Shown here piece by piece: positions 36,626 through 44,982 of a stretch of DNA of 64,000 nucleotides. The stretch's first letter is position 1. Every line of letters starts with the position of its first letter. The notes beneath the pieces were generated by a model, which saw only the letters and a program-made list of their open reading frames with translations, was not told the origin of the DNA and ran no database searches. Location: NCBI RefSeq assembly GCF_900102215.1, contig NZ_FNBG01000008.1, positions 94,371-158,370 on the forward strand, written 5' to 3'. The position numbers were made by a program, and so were the translations under genes. The stretch comes from Fontibacillus panacisegetis. GTDB lineage: Bacteria; Bacillota; Bacilli; Paenibacillales; Paenibacillaceae.

Positions 36626-37684
36626 CTAACTAAGCTGATAACAATCCCGGCATTTACGCATAAATCGGAACCACTGCTCCGCAATTTTTGGCGGAAAGGT
36701 TGCCTTGCTTTCCTCAATTGCTGCTAAAGACAACTTTTTTAGTTTATCAGAGTCAGAAATCAGTTCATCTAACGCTTGGGCATATCTTTCTAAAGAGGAG
36801 TCAGTCCATTGATAGGGATGTGTTGTATGCGGCGGATGCCCCCACATCATGTCTTTCAATAGCATTTGACTAGAAGCTATCTCTGGAATTACAGCAACGT
36901 CTGCAGCAATGACTGGAATTCCACAAGCCATCGCCTCCTTAATATGAGTTGCACCTGTCTCCCATTTGCTTCCACTTATAAGAACATGCCATCTGCGAAT
37001 CAAGTCAGGCATGTCATAATGAGCAACTTTCTGATAAATCGTAACGTTTGGAAGGGGCTCCTTCATCCATTCATCTTGGAATCTGGGCTCTGAAGCATGT
37101 ACCATCTCAAAATTCAAATGTGGAAATCGTTTTGCTAAATAAGGAATTACTTCAGGACCTTTAGTATATTTACTTGGATTATCATAGCCAATCCAGCCAA
37201 TGATCCCCCTCTGACAGTCTGCCCCTGGATTAAATAACGTATCATCTACCATATTGGGAATGACCGTGATCAAATTCGGATCATAATGATTCCATTTTTT
37301 TAACACAATACTTTTGTGGTAGTTTGAATATACGATGAGTGGAACCATAGCTTTGAGCGGTTGGGATAAATCAATATTGGGACCGACACTCCATCCGGTT
37401 TTTCCCGTCTCCTGATTTAAATCCCATGAATTAAAGAAATAGTGATTCCACCACCCGGCTTCTCTCTTGTCTACCAGTTCAACGTACTCTGCACCATACA
37501 TAGGAACCTGACCTTTATTCATAGCAAAAGCTATTCGTAAATCATCCGGGCATAGTAATGACAACCATTTAGCCCTCATATTGGCTTCCAGTATCGATCC
37601 CTTTGCACCTTCAATTTGAAAATAATGAGATACAAATTTAAACTGAAATACATCCTTACGATCAACGTTTGTGCTTTGCCCCAT
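36626..37684 (-). CDS. GT4-type glycosyltransferase
   Basis: 352 residues. The N-terminal part is atypical ('FQFKFVSHYFQIEGAKGSIL', 'NHYFFNSWDLNQETGKTGWS'). The C-terminal domain is GT4-like: 'GIIGWIGYDNPSKYTKGPEV', 'HVLISGSKWETGATHIKEAM' with the EX7E-like acidic pair, 'CGIPVIAADVAVIPEIASS'. No signal peptide. GGAGGTGACTGGAC precedes the ATG. Lies 15 bp upstream of the (GPGT)n GT2 gene, in the operon 38,839-33,127. Confidence 0.82.
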   Translation of the reverse strand: MGQSTNVDRKDVFQFKFVSHYFQIEGAKGSILEANMRAKWLSLLCPDDLRIAFAMNKGQVPMYGAEYVELVDKREAGWWNHYFFNSWDLNQETGKTGWSVGPNIDLSQPLKAMVPLIVYSNYHKSIVLKKWNHYDPNLITVIPNMVDDTLFNPGADCQRGIIGWIGYDNPSKYTKGPEVIPYLAKRFPHLNFEMVHASEPRFQDEWMKEPLPNVTIYQKVAHYDMPDLIRRWHVLISGSKWETGATHIKEAMACGIPVIAADVAVIPEIASSQMLLKDMMWGHPPHTTHPYQWTDSSLERYAQALDELISDSDKLKKLSLAAIEESKATFPPKIAEQWFRFMRKCRDCYQLS

Positions 37685-37716
37685 GTCCAGTCACCTCCAT
37701 GATTTCAAAGGAGCCC

Positions 37717-38100
37717 TCATTGTCCAGCTTTCTCTGGATAGACCCGGATACTCTCGTAAAGAGAACTGAGCAATACCTGGTAATTTGTGATAGTTGGAAG
37801 AGGTATATACACCGTTTTGCCTAGCATGGCTCCAGCGACCATTATATGTGCCCGATCAGTCAGTCCGATACTCATGAAGCTCTCCTTCTCCTTTGCCTTG
37901 TATCCTATATGGTGAGAAGTCAATTTCCGAACTAGTGCAGCAAATGTCTCGTTCCAGCCCAAATGAGATATTCCCCGATGTTCCCCCCCACAGGTAAAGA
38001 AAGTAATGTCCTCCGCCTGTGTCAGTTCAGATAATATGCGACACCGACTAGTTTCAAGCCCTCTTCTAAAGTCAGAAAAGCCATTCGGTAATTTACCCAT
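37717..38100 (-). CDS. Hypothetical 127-residue protein coupled to a GT2 gene
   Basis: No recognised family. 'MGKLPNGFSDFRRGLETSRC', then a compact alpha/beta-looking part ('DITFFTCGGEHRGISHLGWN', 'SIGLTDRAHIMVAGAMLGK'). Its ATG overlaps the GT2 stop by 8 bases (ATGGGTAA), with AAGGAG 9-10 bases upstream, so co-translation is nearly certain. The frame extends upstream to 38247 but that part runs through the GT2 gene and is unlikely to be used. Perhaps a partner or chaperone of the GT2 (inference). Confidence 0.6.
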   Translation of the reverse strand: MGKLPNGFSDFRRGLETSRCRILSELTQAEDITFFTCGGEHRGISHLGWNETFAALVRKLTSHHIGYKAKEKESFMSIGLTDRAHIMVAGAMLGKTVYIPLPTITNYQVLLSSLYESIRVYPEKAGQ

Positions 38101-38839
38101 CTGTTTGTTCTCCTTTCTTCCTTGTACTTCCCCTGCCAGACATTTGGGTCTCATGAAGGCGGTAATAATAAAGAACTTCAGGAATATTATCAATTCGAAA
38201 GCCTTGCTTGACGCAACGTTTGATGAACAATTTATCATGTCCAACAATGGCTTTTTTCCATGGAAGATTCCGAATTAGACCACCCGTCTCATCAAAAACA
38301 ATTCCGCGAAACAGAAGACTTCCGTAACAAGCACCACCGGAACCAATATCATACTTTCCTTTTATCTGTTCATGACCGTATTGAATCCACTTGGGTACAT
38401 ACTTTACCTTCGGATTGTTAGACCAAAACTCAGCAAAATTGGTACCTACCAGTCCAATATCCTCATGAGTACGCATAAAGTCGACTTGCTTTTGTATCCG
38501 TTCGGGATGTGATAAATCATCAGAATCGTGAATTGCAATAAATTCACCCTTTGCCAAAAATAAACCAATTGTATTGGCACCGGCGTAACCAACGTTATAA
38601 GGCAAAGAATGCAATTGAAATCTCTGAGTGGATACAAATCGCGTTTGAATTTCAGGACTTTGCAACCATAAATGTATTTTTTCTACAGTATTATCCGTAG
38701 ATCCATCGTTTACGATAATGATCTCAAGATTAGGGTAAGTTTGAGCCGCTATATTGTTAAGTGTCTCTAAAATGTAAGAAGATGAGTTATAGCACGGAAT
38801 CATAACACTTACTAAACCCAAAACTCTCTCAAAAGCCAT
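38093..38839 (-). CDS. GT2 family glycosyltransferase
   Basis: 248 residues. 'LVSVMIPCYNSSSYILETLN', 'IIIVNDGSTDNTVEKIH', 'GEFIAIHDSDDLSHPERI' (DSDD), closing 'VLYYYRLHETQMSG'. Close relative of the 225-residue GT2 at 28 kb (same 'IPCYN...IAIHD.DD.SH' pattern and end). AAAGGAGTGGTCAG precedes the ATG. First gene of the operon that runs to 33,127. The 169-bp region upstream holds no promoter I can support. Confidence 0.9.
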   Translation of the reverse strand: MAFERVLGLVSVMIPCYNSSSYILETLNNIAAQTYPNLEIIIVNDGSTDNTVEKIHLWLQSPEIQTRFVSTQRFQLHSLPYNVGYAGANTIGLFLAKGEFIAIHDSDDLSHPERIQKQVDFMRTHEDIGLVGTNFAEFWSNNPKVKYVPKWIQYGHEQIKGKYDIGSGGACYGSLLFRGIVFDETGGLIRNLPWKKAIVGHDKLFIKRCVKQGFRIDNIPEVLYYYRLHETQMSGRGSTRKKGEQTDG

Positions 38840-39008
38840 CTGACCACTCCTTTCAGCAAAAAAATTACGAATCTAAGATAGTGTATTCTAGATTAAGAGA
38901 TTGGTATGGTCAGAACTCCCTTGCCATTGACACATGATGACTTACGAGGAAAGCAGACACTAAATACCTGGTCTGCTTCCTCCCTTAGAGATGATCGAAC
39001 ACTAAAGA

Positions 39009-40145
39009 TCACCCAAATATATGTTCGAACATTTGGTGGATTCGATTGCTGTACGTATGATCCCTGTAAGTTTTCTCCAAAGCCCGAAGTGCAATTTCCT
39101 GTCTTTCTTTCTCATGCGTCAAATAGAAGTTCACTTTCTCCATTAATTCATCTGAAGTAGAATATGTTTCAATTTCAACTCCTGGAGTATAGAAGGAGGC
39201 AAGGTCTTCGCGAACATCGACCAATTGAAGTGTACCGCATGCCGCTATTTCAAATGTGCGAGGATTCGGTGAAGAAGCCGTTATTCCAATCGTATTGTTG
39301 TTGACAGACTCATCGATAGGTGAACGATGCAAATTAATGACTATTTTTGAGCCACTATATGCTTCTGAAGTCTCGAGAGGCCCCATCCATTTGCCAAGCT
39401 CAATTTGATTAGTATAATTTACGTGCTCAGGCAGTCGATCCCACCAAATTCCGTTAATAACAAGACCATTCTCCATAAGTCCCCCAATAATCGGCTGGAA
39501 AAAGTTGACCCGATTCCAATAAGCTGACCCGATAAAGCTAATGTTTCGTCTTACAGGTGAAAGCGTCAAAGTAGGATGATAATGCTCGGTATATGCTGCA
39601 AACGGCAAATAGTAAACATTGCTGCATCCTAGCGAACGGTAATAATCAACGCAATTCCGTTCCATCGTAAATACATAATCATAGTGAGGTGCAATGTTCG
39701 ATGTAAAATCAGTGTAATAAGGATCATCTGTAAACCAGATTGCTGTTCTGATCCCTATTCCGCGAATCGTATCGATCTGATCAGTAGGCAGCTCTACACC
39801 GTCGAGCACAAGGACCAAATCGGGCCTATGTGTTGCTGCTAATTCTCCAATAGGCTGCCCGATAACGGATACAATGACTTCCGCTGCCAAGGTTTGCAGT
39901 GTCGCGATGATGGCTTCATCAATAGGAGAATACGGAAAGCTTTTACCAGTTCCTACATAAAGAATTTTAACTTGTCGAAAAGCAAAGCCTTGCTTCGGTG
40001 CTCCTACAATGACTTTGGCGCGCCCGCGCAGATATCCCTCGGCATAGCCGTCTTTGATTCCTTCTTCCCATCCTCTTCGGCCGGAAAAGTCCGCCAAATT
40101 ACCCCGAAACGGCGGTGTGTGTGGTGGTGTATGTTGAACGAACAT
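39009..40145 (-). CDS. CgeB-like glycosyltransferase with GxxxG tag
   Basis: 378 residues. C-terminal ~320 residues are of the CgeB/DUF3880 plus glycosyltransferase type: 'ILYVGTGKSFPYSPIDEAII', 'GIRTAIWFTDDPYYTDFTSN', 'NISFIGSAYWNRVNFFQPII', 'SSPNPRTFEIAACGTLQLVD'. CgeB is a spore-maturation protein of the B. subtilis crust. The N-terminus has a His/Pro run and the tag 'GWEEGIKDGYAEGYLRG' with Gly at every fourth position. ATG 40145 has AAGGAG 8 bases upstream. Paralogue of the next gene, 56 bp upstream. Confidence 0.83.
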   Translation of the reverse strand: MFVQHTPPHTPPFRGNLADFSGRRGWEEGIKDGYAEGYLRGRAKVIVGAPKQGFAFRQVKILYVGTGKSFPYSPIDEAIIATLQTLAAEVIVSVIGQPIGELAATHRPDLVLVLDGVELPTDQIDTIRGIGIRTAIWFTDDPYYTDFTSNIAPHYDYVFTMERNCVDYYRSLGCSNVYYLPFAAYTEHYHPTLTLSPVRRNISFIGSAYWNRVNFFQPIIGGLMENGLVINGIWWDRLPEHVNYTNQIELGKWMGPLETSEAYSGSKIVINLHRSPIDESVNNNTIGITASSPNPRTFEIAACGTLQLVDVREDLASFYTPGVEIETYSTSDELMEKVNFYLTHEKERQEIALRALEKTYRDHTYSNRIHQMFEHIFG

Positions 40146-40201
40146 ACGGTCACTCCTTCTTCTCATTGTTGTTGCCGTGCCTTATGGATCATTAAATAGC
40201 G

Positions 40202-41269
40202 CTAAAAGGCAGCGGCCAGTAATCGTTCAATCCGATTGGTGAACGTGTGATATTGTCTTGTTGTTCTAAGGCAACGCCATGCGATCGCTTGACGCTCCTT
40301 TTCATGCTTCAGATAGTAATCAATTTTATCCTGCAACTCTTGGACATTCTGGAAAGTCTCAATGTCATATCCTGGGCGATAGTATTGCAGTAGATCCCCT
40401 CGTACATCGGTAATTTGCAGCGTACCGCAGCCCCCAATCTCATATGTCCTAGGATTAATGGAGCCTCCAGTAATATCTCTCATATTCCGATTATCCTGAC
40501 CTGCAGTCGTGGGCCGATGAAGATTAACTACGATTTTTGAGCCATTATAATAAGATACCGTCTCTTCGACAGCGACCCATCCGTTACGAATAAACCTCGA
40601 CAATTGATCATACTGCGACAGTCGATCCCAATGTCCTCCTGCAATCAGAACCTTCTTATCCTGCAGAAAACCAGCCATCTGATCGAACATCTCCACACGA
40701 TTCCAGAACGCGTTGCCTATAAAACATACATCAAACTGATAATCCTTAGACGTTTGTAATGGACGAAAAACGCTCGGTTCCGCCGCTAGCGGCAAGTAAT
40801 GAACGACAGGGCATCCTACTTCCCGATAGAACTCAACACACGACTGCTCATGGGTAAAAACCACATCAAATGCTCTGGACAAATTTGCAGTATCATCGGT
40901 AAAATAGGGGTCATCTACAAACCATATTGCCGTTCTTATTCCCATCTCCCGAATACTCTGAATATGCTCTGCATGATTGTCTGGAAACACATGAAGTCCG
41001 TTCATGACCAGCACCAAATCCGGTCGATTCGCTATCGTTGCTTCCAGCATCGTCTCGGGCGAAGCAACGATGCATTCCGCAGTCATTTCCGACAATGCTG
41101 CGGTAACTCCGCGGTCAATTGCCTCAAAATTTTGTGGAACATAAAGAACACGAATATTTCGTTTGGAGGGAGATTGAGGCGGTATGCGTGCAAGAACGGC
41201 CTGACATCCGCCAAAACGGTATCCCTCGAAATATCCGGCTTGATAACCATCGCGAGAACTGCTTGACAT
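40202..41269 (-). CDS. CgeB-like glycosyltransferase with GxxxG tag
   Basis: 355 residues. Same architecture as its neighbour: 'IRVLYVPQNFEAIDRGVTAA', 'GIRTAIWFVDDPYFTDDTAN', 'VCFIGNAFWNRVEMFDQMAG', 'SINPRTYEIGGCGTLQITD'. The N-terminus 'RDGYQAGYFEGYRFGG' carries the aromatic GxxxG tag. Start: ATG 41269 is 9 bases from AGGA; an ATG at 41275 is possible but too close to it. First gene of a two-gene operon separated from the genes upstream by a MITE. Confidence 0.82.
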   Translation of the reverse strand: MSSSSRDGYQAGYFEGYRFGGCQAVLARIPPQSPSKRNIRVLYVPQNFEAIDRGVTAALSEMTAECIVASPETMLEATIANRPDLVLVMNGLHVFPDNHAEHIQSIREMGIRTAIWFVDDPYFTDDTANLSRAFDVVFTHEQSCVEFYREVGCPVVHYLPLAAEPSVFRPLQTSKDYQFDVCFIGNAFWNRVEMFDQMAGFLQDKKVLIAGGHWDRLSQYDQLSRFIRNGWVAVEETVSYYNGSKIVVNLHRPTTAGQDNRNMRDITGGSINPRTYEIGGCGTLQITDVRGDLLQYYRPGYDIETFQNVQELQDKIDYYLKHEKERQAIAWRCLRTTRQYHTFTNRIERLLAAAF

Positions 41270-41420
41270 TGGCATTCATCCTATCTCTGAATGTATTTCC
41301 TAGGTCTATATAAATATATGCTGGGGGTACACTTGCATCATGGACGGCTACCCTATATATCATTAAATTGGCTAATGCCTGTATGGACGATGCCACAGCA
41401 GAAAAACAGTAAACAAGCAA

Positions 41421-41457
41421 CACCAATAACCTTCCGAAATGGAAGGTTATTTGGGTG
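41421..41457. repeat. Perfect hairpin upstream of the CgeB-like operon
   Basis: AATAACCTTCC / GGAAGGTTATT with a 5-base loop, extended by CACC/GGTG. No T-run on either side. It lies in the ~320-bp gap between the CgeB-like operon and the repeat/MITE block, where I see no gene and no promoter I can defend. Confidence 0.6.
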
Positions 41458-41513
41458 TATTAGTATAAGTTATAAAGTGTAGGTTGCCTTTCTTGAGAGC
41501 ATAGCATAGATGT

Positions 41514-41588
41514 CGCAACTGTTATCACAAAAAATAGCGTAATTAACTTCCTCTATTTTTTGAGAACGGAGTGATCATGGGGAAATAA
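41514..41588 (+). repeat. Hairpin repeat (copy A), abutting MITE copy 2
   Basis: Shares an extended pattern with 56,008-56,078: ctgtta, a-run, aaaaatagcg, cttcctctatttttt, agtgat, atggggaaataagagg. The inner stem cttcctctatttt / aaataagagg forms a hairpin. Its right arm runs straight into the MITE terminal repeat. Confidence 0.6.
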
Positions 41589-41975
41589 GAGGCTGTCCCA
41601 AAAGTTATCTAAGATAACTTTGAGGGACTTCTTGTTTAGCAGTGGAAAGGCAAGATATCAGGAAAAGCAAAAATGCAGTTTTTTTAAAAGTAGCCTTGAA
41701 AGGATGAACAAAAGCTTGCAAAAATGCAGGAATATGGTTCAGAATAGACTAGTTTGAAGAGAATCCTTAGAGAAAGCCTGTACATTTGCAGCAATTTAGG
41801 TCATTTAGAGGTTTTACATAAACAAAACCTGCACATTTGCAGGAATTTCGCATCATGACACTATTACACTTGAGATACGGTCATAGAATGTGTGGCAGGA
41901 TCAAGCGGTGCAGGGATCATCTTCCTTGCACCGCTATTTCTAGTTTTAACAATAATCCTACTTTTGGGACAGCCC
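41589..41975 (-). mobile_element. MITE-like non-coding repeat element, copy 2 (inverted)
   Basis: ~387 bp, the reverse complement of copy 1 with roughly 90% identity by eye, including the agcggtgc hairpin, the CCTGCA..TGCAGG palindromes and the AGTTATCT-t-AGATAACT palindrome. Ends: GAGGCTGTCCCAAAAGT and ACTTTTGGGACAGCCC. Placed between the Arg-rich tag protein gene and the CgeB-like operon, splitting the tagged-protein cluster. Confidence 0.85.
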
Positions 41976-41990
41976 ATGCAAGAACAAAAC

Positions 41991-42368
41991 TTATGATGTT
42001 CTCTCTTTGTATCCTAACTTATGCCCATCCTCAAACCCTTGAGCAAAGCCGGAATTGAATCCTTCCTGATATGCCTGATTATAAGCTTGATCATAAGCTG
42101 CCGCATCATCAGGGAGTGGCGGAGGCTCAGGTATAGGAACAGGTAAATTAGGCGCCACTGGTATTCTCCGCCGCGACTTTATTCTGCGGCGAAGACGACG
42201 TCTTCGTAATCCCGTTTTTCGACGGGCACGTTTGCCCGTAAACTTGCGTCCACGCTTCAAACGTCCGCGTTTTAGTGAAAATCTGCGTCTACCCAGGCGA
42301 GACTTACGTGCCTTAGTAGCTCCTTTGGATTTAAGCCGGCGACTGCGCCGCACCTTTGTTTTTGCCAT
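41991..42368 (-). CDS. Protamine-like protein with aromatic GxxxG tag
   Basis: 125 residues of two parts. Residues 1-70 hold 38 Lys/Arg ('RRKTGLRRRRLRRRIKSRRR'). After a Pro-rich linker, residues ~90-120 are 'YQEGFNSGFAQGFEDGHKLG', a helix with Gly every fourth position and aromatic next to it, the same tag found at the N-termini of four enzymes in adjacent genes. No known family. It overlaps the preceding gene by 38 bp, and AGGAGG precedes its ATG. It looks like a small scaffold: a polycationic anchor plus a docking helix (inference). Confidence 0.75.
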   Translation of the reverse strand: MAKTKVRRSRRLKSKGATKARKSRLGRRRFSLKRGRLKRGRKFTGKRARRKTGLRRRRLRRRIKSRRRIPVAPNLPVPIPEPPPLPDDAAAYDQAYNQAYQEGFNSGFAQGFEDGHKLGYKERTS

Positions 42369-42675
42369 GTTTATAATCCTCCTGTTCTCCTCGGGTAGCG
42401 ATGTTTGCTGGATAGCAAGGCTGCATAATCCACGGTGATGTAGGAGTTCCGTTATTAACGCGATGAAATGTTATCCCGCATACGGTTCGGGCCATCGCGT
42501 CCTGATATTTAACTAAAATTTTAACATTCTCTGCCAAATGACGGGCCGTAGTTTCTGAATGCTCCGTAATATCAGCTAAACTGCTCATGATTCGCGCCAT
42601 AGCTACCTGACTTTGAGCTATTGAATCGATCAACCTCAGTTTAGCTGCCTCCGCCGCCCCAAGATCGTGAATCAT
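42331..42675 (-). CDS. Small helical hypothetical protein
   Basis: 114 residues, no known family. Residues 1-~70 are strongly amphipathic helix ('LRLIDSIAQSQVAMARIMSS', 'TARHLAENVKILVKYQDAMA'), followed by a Cys-containing, Pro-rich tail. Starts at ATGA overlapping the stop of the gene before and overlaps the next by 38 bp, so the four small genes 43,331-41,991 are one coupled operon. Shares 'QxAMAR' spacing with its 95-residue neighbour. Confidence 0.65.
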   Translation of the reverse strand: MIHDLGAAEAAKLRLIDSIAQSQVAMARIMSSLADITEHSETTARHLAENVKILVKYQDAMARTVCGITFHRVNNGTPTSPWIMQPCYPANIATRGEQEDYKHGKNKGAAQSPA

Positions 42676-43019
42676 GAATCATTGTCCTCCATATCAAAGC
42701 TGCCGCTGAACATGCCGCCGAAGTCGCCATCACCACCAGAAGAATCATCATCAGAGACAATAAGTGATTTTAGATTGCTGCATAACCCGTTCTGCAGCTT
42801 AGTTAATCCTTCAACAACTTCCACCAACTGCTCATGAACACTTAGTGGCTCAGATAACTGTTTTTCGTGAGTTTCAAAACTACCCTGATGCACATGATTT
42901 AAAATCCAGTTTCTAACTTTCTCTGCTTCCACCGCTTTGGCTTCCAAAATCATTGCCACGTTCCACTGGATTTTGGAGTTTGCATCTAGGATGTGTAAGT
43001 AGGCCTGTTCTCTGCTCAT
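42672..43019 (-). CDS. Small helical hypothetical protein with acidic Gly/Asp tail
   Basis: 115 residues, no known family. Residues 1-~85 are helical ('YLHILDANSKIQWNVAMILE', 'EQLVEVVEGLTKLQNGLCS'), then an acidic tail 'SDDDSSGGDGDFGGMFSG'. GGGGATGATC precedes the ATG. Coupled by ATGA to the next gene. The acidic tail could pair with the polycationic protein encoded in the same operon (inference). Confidence 0.65.
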   Translation of the reverse strand: MSREQAYLHILDANSKIQWNVAMILEAKAVEAEKVRNWILNHVHQGSFETHEKQLSEPLSVHEQLVEVVEGLTKLQNGLCSNLKSLIVSDDDSSGGDGDFGGMFSGSFDMEDNDS

Positions 43020-43043
43020 ACGATCATCCCCACTATCGCGCTC

Positions 43044-43331
43044 TTATTCTTCACTTTGGTCTCTCATCTCTTTAATAACAAGACCCAAGTTTTCAGCCAT
43101 CGCTTCCTCGAGATCAGCAATAGCATTGAGATAGGATACTACGCTCTTGTTTACTAGCCCTGTGTTTTCCAGCATTCCCGGTATTCCATCAAAAGCCGGA
43201 TCATTATCAGGGATTGCATGCACGATTTGTGCCATTCGGACGGAAACATGTCGCTCAGCATCGATGACTCTCGCCATTTGCTGATGAGAGTGGGACAAGT
43301 GAACAATAATCTCCGTAATTTTGTCCTCCAT
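43044..43331 (-). CDS. Small helical hypothetical protein
   Basis: 95 residues, all helix by composition ('IIVHLSHSHQQMARVIDAER', 'VSYLNAIADLEEAMAENLGL'). No known family. The 'QQMAR' helix echoes 'QVAMAR' in the 114-residue protein, so the small genes may share ancestry. GGAGGAGTCAGG precedes the ATG. First gene of the coupled four-gene set ending with the protamine-like protein. Confidence 0.65.
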   Translation of the reverse strand: MEDKITEIIVHLSHSHQQMARVIDAERHVSVRMAQIVHAIPDNDPAFDGIPGMLENTGLVNKSVVSYLNAIADLEEAMAENLGLVIKEMRDQSEE

Positions 43332-43403
43332 CCTGACTCCTCCACATCATTTCAGATTACAGTACTAAACCGGCGACGATCCTGCCCGGTGTTCATCCAT
43401 TTT

Positions 43404-43432
43404 CAGCATATGCCAGAACAAAGCATGCCGTT
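43404..43432 (-). promoter_or_regulatory. Candidate sigma-K promoter for the small-protein operon
   Basis: Minus strand: AACG (43432-43429), 16 bases, CATATGCTG (43412-43404). Three of four -35 bases and five of six fixed -10 bases match. Lies in the gap after the GT2 gene and 73 bp before the first small gene. Confidence 0.35.
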
Positions 43433-43449
43433 CCTCAAGATAACACGAT

Positions 43450-44736
43450 TTACAAATCATCAGAGAGCAGGCGAGGAGGGGGCAATATTGGAAAGCCCGT
43501 CGGCAATTGCATAATCTCTGAACGTTCACTTTCCAACACTTCTGTAATGTGTAATCCCCATGCTTCACAAGTATAGTGCGAGAGCATTTCACGACGTTGT
43601 CCCCGATCAATTTGAAACAAAATACCGCAGGAATTGCGAATCACCGCACCTTCACTTAGCCCCTTAGGAGATCTTTTCACTTCAGAAGCAAGTAACTGGG
43701 GTCCCGAAGGAATCTGAAGCATATCCATAACAGACAGGCGAGTTGTACGATGAATGGACTGGTTTATAGCCATACCATTAACAGGAGCATGTTTCACACC
43801 GTGCTCAAGCCAAAATAATCTTCCTGCACTGTCGTTAATCCATGTGTAAGAAGGGTAAAAATCTATATTACGCAATGAGCCTGCATTAAGTAATGGCTGC
43901 ATCCGATTAAGCATTTCATGAGGTGATCCCCACTTTTCTTCAAAAAACTGCTGGTTTCGAGTATTCACTTCTATATAGCCATTAGAGCCTAGTTCTCTCA
44001 TCGTCATGCTTCCATAATGATGTACAAAAGTATCACCGGCGATTGTCATCCCTTTTCCTTGAAAACGAAGACGTACCATCCAGTCATCATCTTCAAAATT
44101 GCCAACTTTGTATCCCTCATCAAAATAACCAACCTGTTCAAAAGTGCTGCGAGAAAATAAAATACAATACCCAACAAGTCGTTCTGACTTTCTCCATAGA
44201 CCAGGATTATAGCGATTATATCTGGCGGCAAATTCGCGCATACCAGGAATATCGGTATAAGGAACATCCATCTGCTGCTCCCCGCCAATGTAATTAGTAA
44301 CAGGACCAACAGCAGCAGCTCCCGAACTCTCATTTAAACATCGCAGCAGTTGGCTGAGCCATCGTTCTGTAACAAGCACGTCATTATTCAGGAGTACAAT
44401 CGTACTTCCCTTAGCCATCATTAAGCCTGTATTCACCGCTCTTGCAAATCCCAGATTTTGCGAATGCACCCCAATCCGAAGCGCTCCGCCTCGCCGACGA
44501 AGCATTTCCACTGTTCCATCATTCGAACCGTTGTCGACCACAATTATCTCATACGGCTGTTCTGTATAAGCTTCTATGCTGTCAAGGCACTCTACCAACA
44601 AGTCCTTACGATTATAAGTAGGGATAATAATGCTAGTACCTTCAAACGGTGAGCCAAAAGACTGCCTGCCTATCTCAGCACCACGAGCGTATCCCGCTTC
44701 ATATCCCCTTTGAAAATCTCTCTGACTATTCTTCAA
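43450..44736 (-). CDS. GT2 glycosyltransferase with N-terminal GxxxG tag
   Basis: 428 residues. The N-terminus 'FQRGYEAGYARGAEIG' is the aromatic GxxxG tag. The GT2 domain follows: 'TSIIIPTYNRKDLLVECLDS', 'IIVVDNGSNDGTVEML', 'STIVLLNNDVLVTERWL' (NND metal site), 'GYKVGNFEDDDWMVRLRFQG'. The last ~110 residues are an extra domain ('AVIRNSCGILFQIDRGQRRE') of unknown function. Start TTG 44736 after AAGGGGG. The next gene upstream lies 386 bp away behind a repeat block. Confidence 0.87.
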   Translation of the reverse strand: MKNSQRDFQRGYEAGYARGAEIGRQSFGSPFEGTSIIIPTYNRKDLLVECLDSIEAYTEQPYEIIVVDNGSNDGTVEMLRRRGGALRIGVHSQNLGFARAVNTGLMMAKGSTIVLLNNDVLVTERWLSQLLRCLNESSGAAAVGPVTNYIGGEQQMDVPYTDIPGMREFAARYNRYNPGLWRKSERLVGYCILFSRSTFEQVGYFDEGYKVGNFEDDDWMVRLRFQGKGMTIAGDTFVHHYGSMTMRELGSNGYIEVNTRNQQFFEEKWGSPHEMLNRMQPLLNAGSLRNIDFYPSYTWINDSAGRLFWLEHGVKHAPVNGMAINQSIHRTTRLSVMDMLQIPSGPQLLASEVKRSPKGLSEGAVIRNSCGILFQIDRGQRREMLSHYTCEAWGLHITEVLESERSEIMQLPTGFPILPPPRLLSDDL

Positions 44737-44760
44737 CTTAACACCCCCTTGAAGGTTAAG

Positions 44761-44936
44761 ATTGGATGAAGCCGAGGCTGAGGAGCGGAGCGTAAGTTGA
44801 GTACGTGAGCACCTGAAATGTTTCCGAAGGAAACATGCTTCGGAAGCATAGGCTTAGTCCCTGCTGAATTCAAGATTCGACGCCGAATATTTATCCTCGA
44901 GCTACTTCGTGATCAAAAGCCGACTTTTTGAACTTC
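44761..44936. repeat. Tandem intergenic repeat, copy A
   Basis: Begins attggatgaagcc, contains gaggagcggagcgta and gttgagtacgtgagcacc, ends gatcaaaagcc-gactttttgaactt. The same string of blocks recurs at 44,983-45,119, so this is a direct duplication of a ~140-175-bp unit. This copy has an insertion after gagcacc (tttccgaaggaaa hairpin region). Non-coding. Confidence 0.75.
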
Positions 44937-44969
44937 CACATTTCAATCAGGTTCAAAAAGTTGGCTTTT
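44915..44969. terminator. Long hairpin joining the two repeat units
   Basis: AAAAGCCGACTTTTTGAAC pairs with GTTCAAAAAGTTGGCTTTT over 19 bp with one mismatch and a 17-base loop, flanked by A and T runs. Could terminate on either strand. Confidence 0.6.
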
Positions 44970-44982
44970 CAGCACCGAGAAG

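Noticed and set aside
37717..38247. 176-residue longer version of the 127-residue protein
   Set aside because: The extra N-terminus runs through the GT2 gene, and a good ribosome site fits the inner ATG at 38100.
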